From positions 24,560,404-24,624,403 of the forward strand of contig NC_089312.1 of NCBI RefSeq assembly GCF_036669915.1: 64,000 bases of DNA. Reading direction: 5' to 3'. The translations under genes were made by a program, and so were the position numbers. Shown here in pieces: positions 21,901 through 33,013 of this stretch. The notes beneath the pieces are model-generated. The model was not told where the DNA came from. It worked only from the letters and a program-made list of their open reading frames with translations, and did no database searches. Source of the stretch: Pocillopora verrucosa. Its lineage: Eukaryota > Cnidaria > Anthozoa > Scleractinia > Pocilloporidae. How positions within the stretch are numbered: the stretch's first letter is position 1; each line of letters begins with the position of its first letter.

Positions 21901-24851
21901 CCTTGCTATTCTCCTCGATTCCTAGTTTGGTTACCATCTCTGTTGGATTTAAAGCAGCATTAGTAGGTCTCGCTTTCGTGTCTTTTATCTCGGATCCCGA
22001 ATGACGGGCTCCCGAGTTCATGGCACTGATGTCAGACCCCTCATATAGAGGCAAAGCTTCATTGTTCATGCTGTATGGTTCAGAAGAGCTCAGCTTTCTG
22101 TTTAAATCGCTGTCTTCTTTATGACTTGACTCTTCATTTGGGCCTGTCAAACCGGCCTCTGCGTTATTTGGTATGGTCTCTGGCTCGTTTAAAGCCTGTT
22201 GGGAGACATCTGGTGCTTCATTCGTCCCAGAATTAGCACCATTAAAGGAATGTATTCTGACTGAATTGTTATTCTCCGGTGTAGAATTGGGTGGATTCTC
22301 CTCAGGTCCTCGACTGCCTTCCAAAGATGGTCCCTCGTTTGTTCCTGATTCTACACCAGCTCTGTTGCAATGGAGTGGGATTCGGTGCAGTCGTGTTATC
22401 CAGATCTGCCAGACTTGGATCAAGGTTTATCTCTTTAAAATAAACTAGGTTTTGGTCCTTCCTGGATTGAAGATTTGAAGATTCACCTTGAGCTGAAGAG
22501 AAATAAAAAAATCCCTTCTAGCGCGACTTGTTCAAGCAACAATGAGAATATGGCTCTTTAAGGCTCTGACAACTGTTATTATATCATTCAAATACCACTT
22601 AATTAAATGTGATATTTCATTCTTACTACAGGTTAAAATTTTCTTAATACCGGTGAAGACAACAGATATTTTATTACAGTATGTAAATGGTACAAAAGTC
22701 TCAACCGGGTGCATATGGTATTGCAACTTTAGTAGCGATGGCCGTCTATTATGTCTGAAGGCCAGTGACAATCGGAGTGACATGCACCAACCATGATCAG
22801 GGAGAAACGTAATTTTCAGCGTCTTTTCCTCTCTCATTCATTTTTTACAAGGACAAAAAGCAAGACTCTGGCTGAAACGTCTAACAAACTCATTGCCCAC
22901 TATTATATTTTCGTCTATGGTGATCAAATCAAAACATAACGGTATGTTGCTCATTTTATTCATTTTGATGAGATAGGTCAATTTTAAGGTAATTTGGTAT
23001 TATCAACTGAGTTGATGATGTAAATTTGTCACCATAAAGAGTTTCAAAGCTGACGTTTCGAACTCAGTTGATGACACAGCACCACGGTTTCTTAAGTAAC
23101 TTACCCCCTTTATTTATTTTAATGGTGATTTTCTTACCTGGAATGTTGTCAGACGCTTTATCATCTTTCGTCTCCTGACTACTTTCGGTTGGAGGCTGTC
23201 CCATTACATCCAGAACGTTGTCGTCAAACTTACCGTCTACATTTCCACGGGGACTGTAACGAGCCACCAGAAAGAAGTTCCCGGATTTACTCTGTGCCGT
23301 GCCTATTCCAACATCTTTAGATCCCCGCCAAACTAACTGGCTGAAGTGACCTGAAAAGGATCATAAAGCTGAATGGCATGGGCTCACTAAGCAATATGCA
23401 TGTCTGCACCAAGGGGAAGTGAAAACCCTAGTCTATATAGCCCTGTGAGTGGGTATACCACAGGTCAAATCCTGAATGACCGGTTCGATCAGAGCAACTT
23501 CTTTCGAGTTCTGACTAATGGTAAGTTGTCTGATTGGAGAAAACCCAAAGCACATAAATTGTCGAGCCTAATGGAGCAGACGTGAAGTCCTGCCAAGTTT
23601 TCAGAAAACCGTTTTGGGCATTTCAAATTATGAAGAAAAAAATTGAAACATTTCATAGTGCGACAGCTATGGCTTTTTGAGGACAAGTACTTTTCTATGC
23701 TCCGGAAGGTCAGTGTATGACCTGGTTTATGCGTTTTATCTTTAGTATTGAATGACATTTATCTTATAAGAAAATAGACTTGTTTAGTCTTCAGTCACTT
23801 ACTGGTACTCTCATCCAGATGTGGAGACCTGAAGTCATAATTTTTACCCTCTTGGTACCAGTTATTCACTGCACGACCGCAAGCTTGCTCTGGATCACCT
23901 CCGTACATGTAAAACAGGTTCTCCCCAAAGGGTGTTGAGGAGTCGTGCTGAAGTTGATCTATTGCTGCAAGATGATTGGCCCATTTTTGTGCACTAACGG
24001 CGATATCTACTGACCAATTTAGGGCTGGCACTCCGTGCCGAGCCCGAACTGCGTTGTGGGCATCCAGACAGTCCCGTATATAGGAACTCTGAAAAGAAAG
24101 GACTGAAACGAAGTAAAAGAAACACGATGAAGTTTCCTGCTTTGCTGGTGCAAATTTCCACATGGGTGTGCGTTATTTCGGACTGGTAAGGGTCAGAGTT
24201 GACAGTCACTTATTACTGCTGTTGCCTGTCGTTATTCCTGCTAAATGTCTACCTTTACATCATAGAAGCAATCCCAACTGAGCTGTATAAAAAGTTGGCT
24301 AAACTGTTATTATTCTGGGATGGATATGAATGAAAAAGTAAGCTTTACTCTCCGCCAATCATGTCGTCGTACCATAATAATGAACAGGATAGCTGAGTAA
24401 TGATACTTCGTAAAACGTAACTTAGTTTAGTAGATTGTTTTCCCTGTTTTTTTTTTTCTTTTTAAACGCCGGCATATCCACTGACGTTTCCCTGTTCAAT
24501 TGGGATTATTTGCAAAAATGTTAAGGAAGAAAGTCGATAACGTTCGTCAGAAACAGATTCTCCTTTAATTTGTATCTTTTCGCGGCGAAAAGACGGACGA
24601 GGTGTAGGTTTACTTGTCTCTTCATGCAACCTTTAACGTTTCTAAATACATGTATTATTGTTATGAATGAACACACAAACAAGGTTTGTTTTAGTACATT
24701 GACGAACAGGTCACAAGATATTTTACACCACAATATTTATGGTCTCATACAAAACTCACCAAAATGAGCCCTTATTCAAAGATAAACTCACTAAAAACTT
24801 ACCTTTCGCTGCTGCGCACAATAAAACACTCACAGAAAATAGTATCTTCAT
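18953..24851 (-). CDS. NOWA-like secreted protein: CAP/SCP domain, SEA-like module, minicollagen-type cysteine modules, Arg-rich tail
   Basis: Exons on the minus strand: 24851-24803 (signal peptide MKILFSVSVLLCAAAK), 24102-23803, 23350-23138, 22492-21681, 21053-20995, 20570-20437, 20111-19643, 19250-18953. Exons 2-3 encode a CAP/SCP domain (DCLDAHNAVRARHGVPALNW, then HFSQLVWRGSKDVGIGTA). Exon 4 is a Ser/Glu/Asn-rich linker. Exons 5-6 contain NGSVIATLGLLF, which resembles the G-SV strand of SEA domains. Exon 7 has CPGTCDDSCFPDCDDDCC, CPGSCHFSCYPQCSPQCC and CHPSCPGYCAPSCDNACC plus a fourth, variant module. The frame then runs through a donor at AATAA|gtaagc into a last exon rich in Arg (FRRPKPVRLARPVRPRQR). 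CAP plus CxxxCxxxCxxxCxxxCC modules is the signature of Hydra NOWA, a nematocyst outer-wall protein; the SEA-like part in place of a C-type lectin is unusual. Exon 4 shows about two one-base frame disturbances. Alternatively, 19639 is a true stop and the last exon is separate. Confidence 0.75.
22987..23116 (+). repeat. Fragment of the 'gctgacgttt' family in an intron of the NOWA-like gene
   Basis: Carries the family's left part (aatttggtattatcaactg, tgtaaatttgtcaccataaa, caaagctgacgtttcgaa) joined directly to the family's right flank (acacagcaccacggtttctt). The central part is missing. Confidence 0.6.
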
Positions 24852-25370
24852 TTTTGATCTAAGTGAAAACACCCCATTGGTAAAAGAAGGAAGAAACGAC
24901 AGAATTAAAAATTGACGACTTCAACACAACCTCCGTGACAGTACCTGCCAGATTTGATTGCCACCCCGGGTAGTCTATTGTAAAATGACTAACGGTAATT
25001 AAAGATCTCGTTGAACACTGGCGGAAAGGTCAGACAATCGAAGCATGTTATACTAATACTTAAAGTATATTGACCTTGAAAGTAGGTCACAAACGACTTG
25101 GCATCTCCAGTATTGCACTGGTAAAAGATACATACAAGACTAACTGATATAACTATTGCAGCTTATAAAAGTTTCAACTGAAGTATGAAGTCACCGTACT
25201 AAGAGTGACTATTCTAGATGGGAGGCTATAGCTAATTACAAGTACCCACCCTTAGCATTTTAAAGCTTTCTTTGACAGCTCACTGAACGTATTACACTCC
25301 TGGGTGGACTGAACGGTATAAAAAAATTTCTGTTCCCAGTAATATAACATAGTGACCTTAGTTTAACGCT

Positions 25371-25566
25371 TCAAACCCTGGGGGTGACTAGCATCTATAA
25401 CTTCTCATTAACGTGAACTCAATCAAACATTAGGCTTAAGAGAATTAAGGTGAAATGATCGTAAACTTGAAAAGCGCTTAATTTTAACTAAATTCTCCTT
25501 GTCAGTGCGAAAGAAATTTATAAAGAACAGTATAGGGAATAAACATGCTGATGTTAGGGTGTAAAC
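25371..25566. repeat. Short terminal-inverted-repeat element (family A)
   Basis: Runs from tcaaaccctgggggtgacta to gctgatgttagggtgtaaa, with internal 'aattctccttgtcagtgcg' matching the copies at 11341, 28396 and 39036. Confidence 0.6.
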
Positions 25567-27440
25567 ACCTTTCGACCTGGAATCCAGTGCGTCAACCACT
25601 AAACCACCACGAGTCAACGTGCTGCGCATTAGGTTCATATTTCGCAGCGTCCATGCAACACAAAGCCGTCTATTTCGTGCTTAACAAGTGTCCCATATTT
25701 ATAGGTCCAGTTAACTAAGAGAGCAATACTGCTTCAAATGAAGAATACATTAATTGCAATATAATCAAAACATTGGGCAGAGTTCTTTAAAATGTTAAAT
25801 AAGGTTCCTCAAAACCTATACCAATTCGCAGAAAAGAAATCACGATTTTCAGGTAAGTTGCCTCGCCGGGGTTTTTCTTGTGTGAATGGATGGTAATAAT
25901 TATAATAATAATAATAATGATAGTAATATGAAAATAAACTTTATAACGTCTCATTAAAATATTTTAAAAAATGACTTGAAACTCAATTTGGTGCACTTAA
26001 ATGTAGTTACTAGAATTATTAGCCGACAATTGTGGCTGATAATTGGCCATAGTCGGTGGACACTTGAAAAGAGGCAAATGTCTCACTTGAGAAGAAGCAA
26101 ATGCCTCACTGAATAACAGAAACGAGCACAAAAGGAGACAAATGATAAGCAGCAAGAGCCTGCGGTAGCTATGACTTACGAATTCCGTAAGAGACCCACA
26201 GTAGAAATGTCCGGTCGGCTTCTTTCATTTGAAAACAAAAGGTCTAAGGTCTAAATTGTAATTTTAATCTGGAATTGAAGCACGTTTCAAAATATGTTAA
26301 TTTCATCATAACCCTATTTCTATTCGACCATCTTAAGCTGATTATCCACTAATACAATATTTTACAACCTGCGAAACGTTCGCTGTTTTTAGGGGATAGA
26401 GAAAGAATTAGATTTGGCCTGAATTAAACCTGTCTTATTACTTAATAGCCATAACGATATGAATTAATTGGCTTCTGGGGCGGGTCTCGTATATTTTTAT
26501 GAATCTACTGTGGCATGAAAGAATTTCAAAATGATTTTCTTGGTGTTTGCCAGTGCTCGTAAGACAATATGTTCTAAACACGCGGTTCCGCCTTTAACAC
26601 TGTCCGAGAACTACTCTTATATTGATGGCGTTTAATAATGTATAATACCAGTTGTGGACTCGTTTCCTCAATTTGCGAGTTAACTGATGTAATCTGTGTC
26701 GCAAGTTGTGCTGTCCGAACTAAATAACAGAAGAAAAATTGCTGCCTCTTGTGAGAGCTGCATGCGGCTGTTTTTTTGCTGGAAAAACCGTCATTAATGA
26801 GCCCCATGAAAAGCAGTTGGTGGTTAACAGTGTGGATTTGCTGTTTGCAAGGTAGGAAATGAGTAACCGTAAATATTGTTGGCAAGTAACATTACCACTC
26901 TGTAAACAAAGCGATTTAATAGCCCCCTATTTTCGAAAGAGTTGCAAACAAATATTTATTACCGAGCAATAAACATTTTTTGATCCTTTTTGGTAATTCG
27001 TTAGTCCATGTTTGAATATCGTCTTGTCTCTTTACGGTTGACAAACTTCTACTTGGTTGAAAGAGTTGTCAACTGCAGGTGGGCAACAGGAATGGTCCCG
27101 TCGAGCTTGAAAAGGCAAACAAGTGTACCGGATAATAAGTCAGTGACACTGAATCACCTATAGAAATTAATTTAATATGGGAGATTCGCTGGCTTAAAGG
27201 TTTTCCATCTTGATTCTGGATTGGATCGAATGATCTGCATGAGGAGAAGTCATTCTCGGTGACCTTCCGGTTAAAACTTAAATCGCCCGATTGAATCAAA
27301 TATTTTTTGAAAAAACCTAGCGAAATGCTCAGTATGAACTTGGCCGCGAAAGGCTAGCATCCTATGTAATGGGCTGTGGGGTGTGATGGGGTTGGCATAT
27401 CTACAGTCTGTTTAAACTCTGCAGAAACAGAGATGCCCTC

Positions 27441-27648
27441 TTAACCCTTTCACTCACAAGGTCTAATTAGTAATTCTCCTTATTATCTGCCATACAGTTC
27501 TTATGATGTTAGTTTAGAGAATTTGGTAGTGGATCAACTAATGATCCCATAATTGATATTCTTCTCCATTCTCATCACCTACCTGCTTGATATTGTATGG
27601 ATATTGTAAGGAGAATTTCTGTCTTGGTCACTTGAGGGAGTGAAAGGG
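27441..27648. repeat. Short terminal-inverted-repeat element (family A variant)
   Basis: Inverted ends ttaaccctttcactcacaag and cttgagggagtgaaagggc, with 'attctccttattatctgcca' inside. It is the inverted counterpart of the 12314-12520 copy. Confidence 0.65.
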
Positions 27649-27755
27649 CCGCTGAAAGCTTTTATCAAAAAGACTTCATTTATTATGCTATAGGAAGGGC
27701 AAGGGGAACTTCAGTCTCTTGCTACATCTTTAGGTGATCTCGAATACAACTTTTC

Positions 27756-29786
27756 ATGGTTATGTTATTGTTGTTTTTTTTATCCTCTCCCAGTTGTCCA
27801 TGGACTCCAAATCCTGACTCGCTGAAGAGCGCAGAGCCACCAAGCGCTATGAAAGTGGTAAGGAGATGTTTAATCTTCTCTAAAAAGTCTTCCGTTTGCA
27901 AAAAAGAAATTTTAGGTAACAATTTTTCACTAATTTCCAGAGAGATCATTTTTGCATTGCTTTTCGATGAATTCTTCCAGACTCGCCATCGATGATTTCT
28001 TCCAGACTACATGTATTCGCTGTTTTTAAAAGAGGCCTTGCTACACTAAAGAATCATTTGGTGCAACTTCCTCCAGCATGAGTTTCTTTTTACCCCAAGG
28101 TTTTCAACCGACCGTTGACGAAGGATAGGCGCATCGCTGCCAAGCTTACACAAGTGTTTAATTAAATGTTGACATGGTGTAGCGTGTAAGAAAGGCAAAC
28201 TAAACACCTCAAAGATCGCTTGCACATACAGTATTTGGATCAATATCAGTATCTGAGCAACTGCCCACCTACCCCTCCCCGAACCCAACATTAACCCTTA
28301 CTTGTTATCAATTGACTCTGTTGTTGAGTTAAGGGAGGGGTAAGTGGGCAAGTGGGCTGATATTGATCCCAGTATTTTTGATAACTTTGACATTTTAACC
28401 CTTTACATCCTAACATCAGTATGCATATTCTCCATGTTGTTCTCTATGCATTTCCTAAGGTACTGACAAGGAGAATTTGTTTAACGATCAAGAACGTCCT
28501 TAGTTTGTATCGTTTTCATTATTCTCGTGACCTTAATGTGCGATTCAGGGGTAATACAGCAAGGAGAATTTAGATGCTTATCTTAGGGTGTAAAGGGTTC
28601 GTTTACGGTAATTTCGTCTCTCTTCCTATACAAGGAAAACACAATTGTATGCGAAGGACAAAAAGCATACGTTCAATGCCCAAGCCCTTTCGATGAATTA
28701 GCAATTGTGGGGACAATGTACGGTCGCAAGAACTCAAAAATCTGTGTGCATCCAAGTATCCCTTCCAGTGTGCCATGCCAGGAACAAGAAACGCAGGTTA
28801 AGGCTCAGATTGTCGGTCTCTGCGAAGGGGAACATGCTTGTGAAGTAGCAGCTAATAACGATTTCCTGGCCAAGGCTGGAACTACAATCTGCCCTGATGT
28901 GTACAAATACTTGGAAATAAAATACAGGTTATCTTTTTTTTCCTGCCTGTTTTTCTTTTTTCCTAAATGCACAGTAGGATCTGATCCTACAGTTTTTAAG
29001 TTTAGCTGTACTTTTTCTTCTGACATCTATATTAAGAAACCTAAAACAGTTATGTGTCTTCAAAGAATTATGGTTAGAAGTGAGATCTTCAGCTTTTTCA
29101 TGGAAGGAGGGTGTCTATAGACTTAAAATAGATTCTTCGTGATTCGTCTGAAAGAATAGAAATGCGGCGCACACTTCTAGCGGAAGGTTTTGGAATAATC
29201 TCGCCAACCAAACAATGGATACACGGAGGCCTACAGCGTACCATATCATGACAAATGTAAAATGTTTTCTTTTATAGGTGCACACCACGAACATATTATC
29301 CAAATGTAGACAGCGCCTCAGAAAACAGCCAATCAGTCAACGAGGTGATAAGTGGTGGTATGGGAGGCGTAACTTCGTCTACCTCTGTTTCCACGGTAAC
29401 GTCTTCTTCTTCGTCGTCGTCGTCGTTCTTCATCTTCAGTACCAGAAATTACTGTTCAAGAGCACGAAGACAGTCAACCAGTCACTACTGCCACGTCACA
29501 AGCGTCGGTTACTCCAATTGATACACATAATACCCCAGAAGTCGGAAGTGACATCACTGAAGAATTTACTCAACCCCAGGCCGCAACTGACGTCATCACT
29601 GAGACGTTCCCGGCCAACACCGCGTCGTCACAAACCGCGGAAGTCAATGAGACGTACAAAAAATCAGAGACTCCTATGCGACCAGAGGAATCTGGAGGAG
29701 GGCCCAGTGATGAGCAAAGTGCTTCAGGAGAATGGAATGAGCTTGAAGAACAACGCGATGTTATTTATGATGCTGAGATAAGATGA
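27756..29786 (+). CDS. Secreted SUEL/galactose-binding-lectin-domain protein with Ser/Thr-rich tail
   Basis: Proposed exons: 27756-27857 (MVMLLLFFLSSPSCPW, a plausible signal peptide; the least certain exon), 28635-28927 and 29278-29786. They join in phase. Exon 2 is a SUEL-type lectin domain: TIVCEGQKAYVQCPSPFDEL, MYGRKNSKICV, LCEGEHACEVAANNDFL, then ICPDVYKYLEIKYRC, with the family's Cys pattern and C-terminal KYLxxxYxC motif. Such domains bind rhamnose or galactose. Exon 3 begins CTPRTYYPNVDSASEN, passes a run of Ser codons near 29405-29425, and continues Thr/Ser/Glu-rich (VTTATSQASVTPIDTHN) to GEWNELEEQRDVIYD and a TGA stop. It needs one frame shift after the Ser run. The tail looks like an O-glycosylated mucin-like stalk. 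The adjacent gene at 33014-36149 carries a related SUEL domain, so a local duplication is likely. Confidence 0.7.
28237..28369. repeat. Palindromic MITE copy 1
   Basis: The left arm starts ggatcaatatcagtatctga and continues to cctacccctcccc. The right arm is its complement, gaggggtaagtgggc through ctgatattgatcc. A central 30-bp loop contains acttgttatcaattgac. It lies in an intron of the SUEL lectin gene. Other copies are at 53618 and 60870. Confidence 0.75.
28396..28599. repeat. Short terminal-inverted-repeat element (family A)
   Basis: Clear terminal inverted repeats: taaccctttacatcctaaca at the left and tcttagggtgtaaagggtt at the right, about 204 bp apart. No coding capacity. The best-preserved copy, with 39036-39242. 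Confidence 0.7.
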
Positions 29787-30029
29787 AAGGGAGCCTCCCT
29801 CCAAACTGATTGCTACTAATACGTAAGACTGTTGGCGTGGCTGGGGCTGGTGAAAAATCACTTTGCAAAGAGACTAAATATCTCCGAGGACAATATTCTT
29901 GCTATGTTCTTTGCCACTGTTTACGTTCAAACATATGTGCTATGGATCAACGATCACGTTAAGGAATTGAAAAGGAAACAAACAGCTTTCCACAGCCAAT
30001 TGTTGCTAGCTTATACTGTCAGTTAATTA

Positions 30030-30455
30030 TTCGCCAATAGTTCGAATTCATTCACTACCTTCGATAGCTAGCACTGTTTGATCACTTCACGGCCCGCACT
30101 TAAAATAGAAAAATACTGTCCAAGATGAGATGTAACTGGTAGTCACACAATTTCCATGCATAAATAAATTTTTGTGTATTATTATTATACTTGTGATATC
30201 ACTCTAGCGATGCTGTTGTTTTTCTTTTATGTCCACAATAAGAGCAAATTTTAATCGCAGGTAATTTAGTGTTAACAACTGGGTTGAAAACGTAAATTAG
30301 CCACCGTAAAGGGTAAAAAAGCTGACGTTTCGAGCGTTAGCCCTTCGTCAGAGCGATTGACTAAGGGCTAACGCTCGAAACGTCAGCTTTTTTACCCTTT
30401 ACGGTGGCTAATTTACGTTTTCAACCCAGTTGTTAACACTAAAGTACCTGCTATA

Positions 30456-30500
<45 letters not shown>

Positions 30501-33010
30501 TTTATTCAAATTTTAATCGGCTTTACCTTTGGCATTTTCAGATTTCCATTTATCTTTATTTGTTGTTCCTTGGTATACTGACTGTCCTTAATACGCCTCC
30601 CCTCCTTGAAAGTCTAATTTATTTTAACTTCTGCAGACTAATTCAAAATTTGTTCCAAAAATCACTTTTGTTTCTCCAACTTCCGCTGCCACGCCCAGTT
30701 CGTTGGTTGACCTCTCATCGCCATGCTCCCGCGTCATGCAACAGCAATATTCTTTTGGTTCACCTCCCATCTCTACTCTTGTCTTCCATGTTTCTTTTGG
30801 TCGTTTTTTTAATTATACGTATCGATTTTGGTGGTTATCTGGTGTCCACTGAGTATCATTGTAGGGTTGTCAGTCAGTGTGTAAAAAAATTCCTTCGATC
30901 TACACGAAGCTTTAATTCTCCTGTACTGCAGGTACAACGTTCCCTCTTCTGTCTCTTCAAGGTAGGGGGTGTGCAACTGAAGACAAAATTTCCAGTTATG
31001 GGAAATCTATAAAGTTCGTTTTGCTACGCTGAGAGGGGTCCCATAGGAGAAGAACACATATTTTATTTGATTTATATTAATCATTACTGTTTCTTTCTAT
31101 TCCCGTCACCCTAATTTGAATTTCGATTCAAATTCAGGAAGTACACAAACCGCAAAAACTGGGCAAATAAAAATCTCCTCATCCAGATCAGAATTTTGTC
31201 GCCTCCATCTGAGCCCTAACTGATGCAACAAGAACAAAACTAATACTCGAAAAATCCTCTGGCGAAATGTGAAAATGTACTCAGGTCTGACTTAATTTTT
31301 TTGTCAAGTCAGCTTAAAAAGGAAATCTACGACCTTATAATTGGCCCTGTTGAAAAATCATTGAGCTTATTCTCCTTCCAACTAACCAGCACGATATTGT
31401 CATAGCGACGGGTAGTACAATGACATCATAATACTATTTTCGGAATTCCACTACCATTACGAACTTGTCGACCCCGCCACCATGTCGGTCAAAAAAATGG
31501 AGGACAAGGCTAATGAATGGTAATTTACTAAAGTATTTGAATATATACTTTATCTGAAGTACCGGGTTTTCAAATAAACCCGAGATATTTCTTCTTGCAA
31601 ATCGTTTTGACAGGAAAATCATCTAAGTATAGATTTGGTAACTACATATTTTGTCATTCTTGGCGTTCAGTGAGTTTTGTCCTTCTCGTTCTATTTTAGA
31701 CCCATTCCTGCACCTGAAAAGTCCGCAAGCGAAATAATATAGTGGTGAGTGATATCCTGTAGTTTTACTTGCAGAGTTTTAGAGTGTATTTTGTAGGAAC
31801 ATCGTCTTGAAAGGGATCCAATTTTCATGTTTGATTTATTTTAACGTCTTAATCCGTAAATTGTTTGTGTAAATCACGACATGATTCATTTTGCTACTTT
31901 ATTAGATCACTGACCATTGTCAAACTAATTCGAAAGGTGGCATACACCGACGCAAAAGGGAAAGAAATTGAAGATATAATCTCAACTGAAAAATAAATTA
32001 ATTAAGAAATGTCGCTGTATCTTTGGGTTAATTACAGAGAGATCTTTTGGACTGTTTAGAAGCCTTTTCCAAACGTTACGGTGCGAAATTTAAACAGGTA
32101 CCAGGTGATCTTTTAAGGCGAACAACATTACGGCAATTAAACCTAAACATCGCTTCAAAAGGCTGATAATTCAAGCGATTAGTGGGGAAAGGTATCCTAT
32201 TGTTTCAAGAATCAAACTGCAAAGAAAGTTTGAGTCTTGAAGGTTCACGAGTAAAACCACAACAAATAATGGGTCATTGGCGGCTACCTTTTCACGACAC
32301 TTAAAGTGTAAACAACTGACTTTCTTTTAAGGTTTTGCAGTTTCTACAAACAGAGAGAAAATCGTGGACACTTTTCCCCTTGAGACTGCAATATTCTGTA
32401 CCAGATTATAGTCTTTTCGTAAGAGTGCCTTTTTACTTGGGCTTAAGATACGGCACAAATCCGCAGAGGTGAGATCATTAGCCTCTCCAAGTCAACGTTG
32501 TGGATCGAGTTCGATTTCCAAACCTGGTGTCATATGCGGACCAGGTTTGCCGTGAGCTCCCGTACCAAAACCCTAAATCGCTGTTCGTCCCGAAATCATG
32601 GGATGAGGTGAAAAACATTGCGAAAAACTCTGCTAAATCCGATTAAATTTATTAATTTCAGCTTATCAGTATCGCAGACTGTGGTCCAGTGTGGAACGGT
32701 ACTTTTAATGATCAGTAAATACTCTACCATTTATTTTCGATATTTTATGTGGCTCTTCGCACTGATGCGCTATACACGCTTATTCATCTCTTAACATTTT
32801 CGAGACCATTGAAATTAACAAAAGACACAGAGCCAGTTTACGACAGGTGAATACTGGGAAAAAGCGGGCGAAACCTGGGGAGGAGAAAATGTTCAAATTT
32901 GTTGGGAGTTTTCTTGTTTAAAATCATCTTAACTGGTTTTATTACGGTTATATCTTATGGATATATCTTAATGTTGCAATGATTTTTCCAGAAAGTTGCG
33001 GTCGTAAATC
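30030..33010. other. Intergenic region before the CRD-SUEL gene
   Basis: Holds the inverted repeat at 30265-30510. A 150-codon frame at 30560-31012 is rich in Leu/Phe/Ser, resembles no protein and has no splice or motif support. A short ATG context at 31482 (ccgccaccatgtcggtc) with a donor 40 bases on cannot be joined in phase to any exon I can see. The remainder is AT-rich with no other feature. Confidence 0.4.
30265..30510. repeat. Large snap-back inverted repeat with hammerhead-like core
   Basis: Two near-identical halves face each other around 30354: gtgttaacaactgggttgaa ... gctgacgtttcgagcgttag ... cttcgtcagagcg, then the inverse. A right flank (ctcccaccgacgcagcacca, cagtttctttagaaactta) follows and is shared with copies at 22987 and 44159. 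On the minus strand of the left half the core reads ctctgacgaagggctaacgc then tcgaaacgtcagc, which has the CUGANGA, GAAA and GUC blocks of hammerhead ribozymes, with a 3-bp stem I and an almost absent stem III. Confidence 0.7.
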
Positions 33011-33013
33011 AAC

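Larger units (their letters stand above)
24860..27750. other. Intergenic region with repeat copies
   Basis: About 2.9 kb between the divergent NOWA-like and SUEL lectin genes. It contains family-A elements at 25371 and 27441, a tRNA-like segment on the minus strand near 25560-25620 (tggtttagtggttgacgcac) and an 'aataataataatgata' stretch near 25895-25930. The longest frames here are under 105 codons, show no recognisable motif, and are not supported as genes. Confidence 0.45.

Noticed and set aside
21752-22423. Separate 223-aa gene on the minus strand
   Set aside because: The frame lies inside exon 4 of the NOWA-like gene, flanked by in-phase splice sites; treated as its linker.
30560-31012. 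150-codon Leu/Phe-rich frame
   Set aside because: No ATG start, composition follows local T/C-rich sequence, no recognisable domain.
31482-31521. Possible first exon (ATG in good context, then a GTAATT donor)
   Set aside because: Joining to the only nearby acceptors (about 31700 and 31908) creates a stop at once; no consistent gene.
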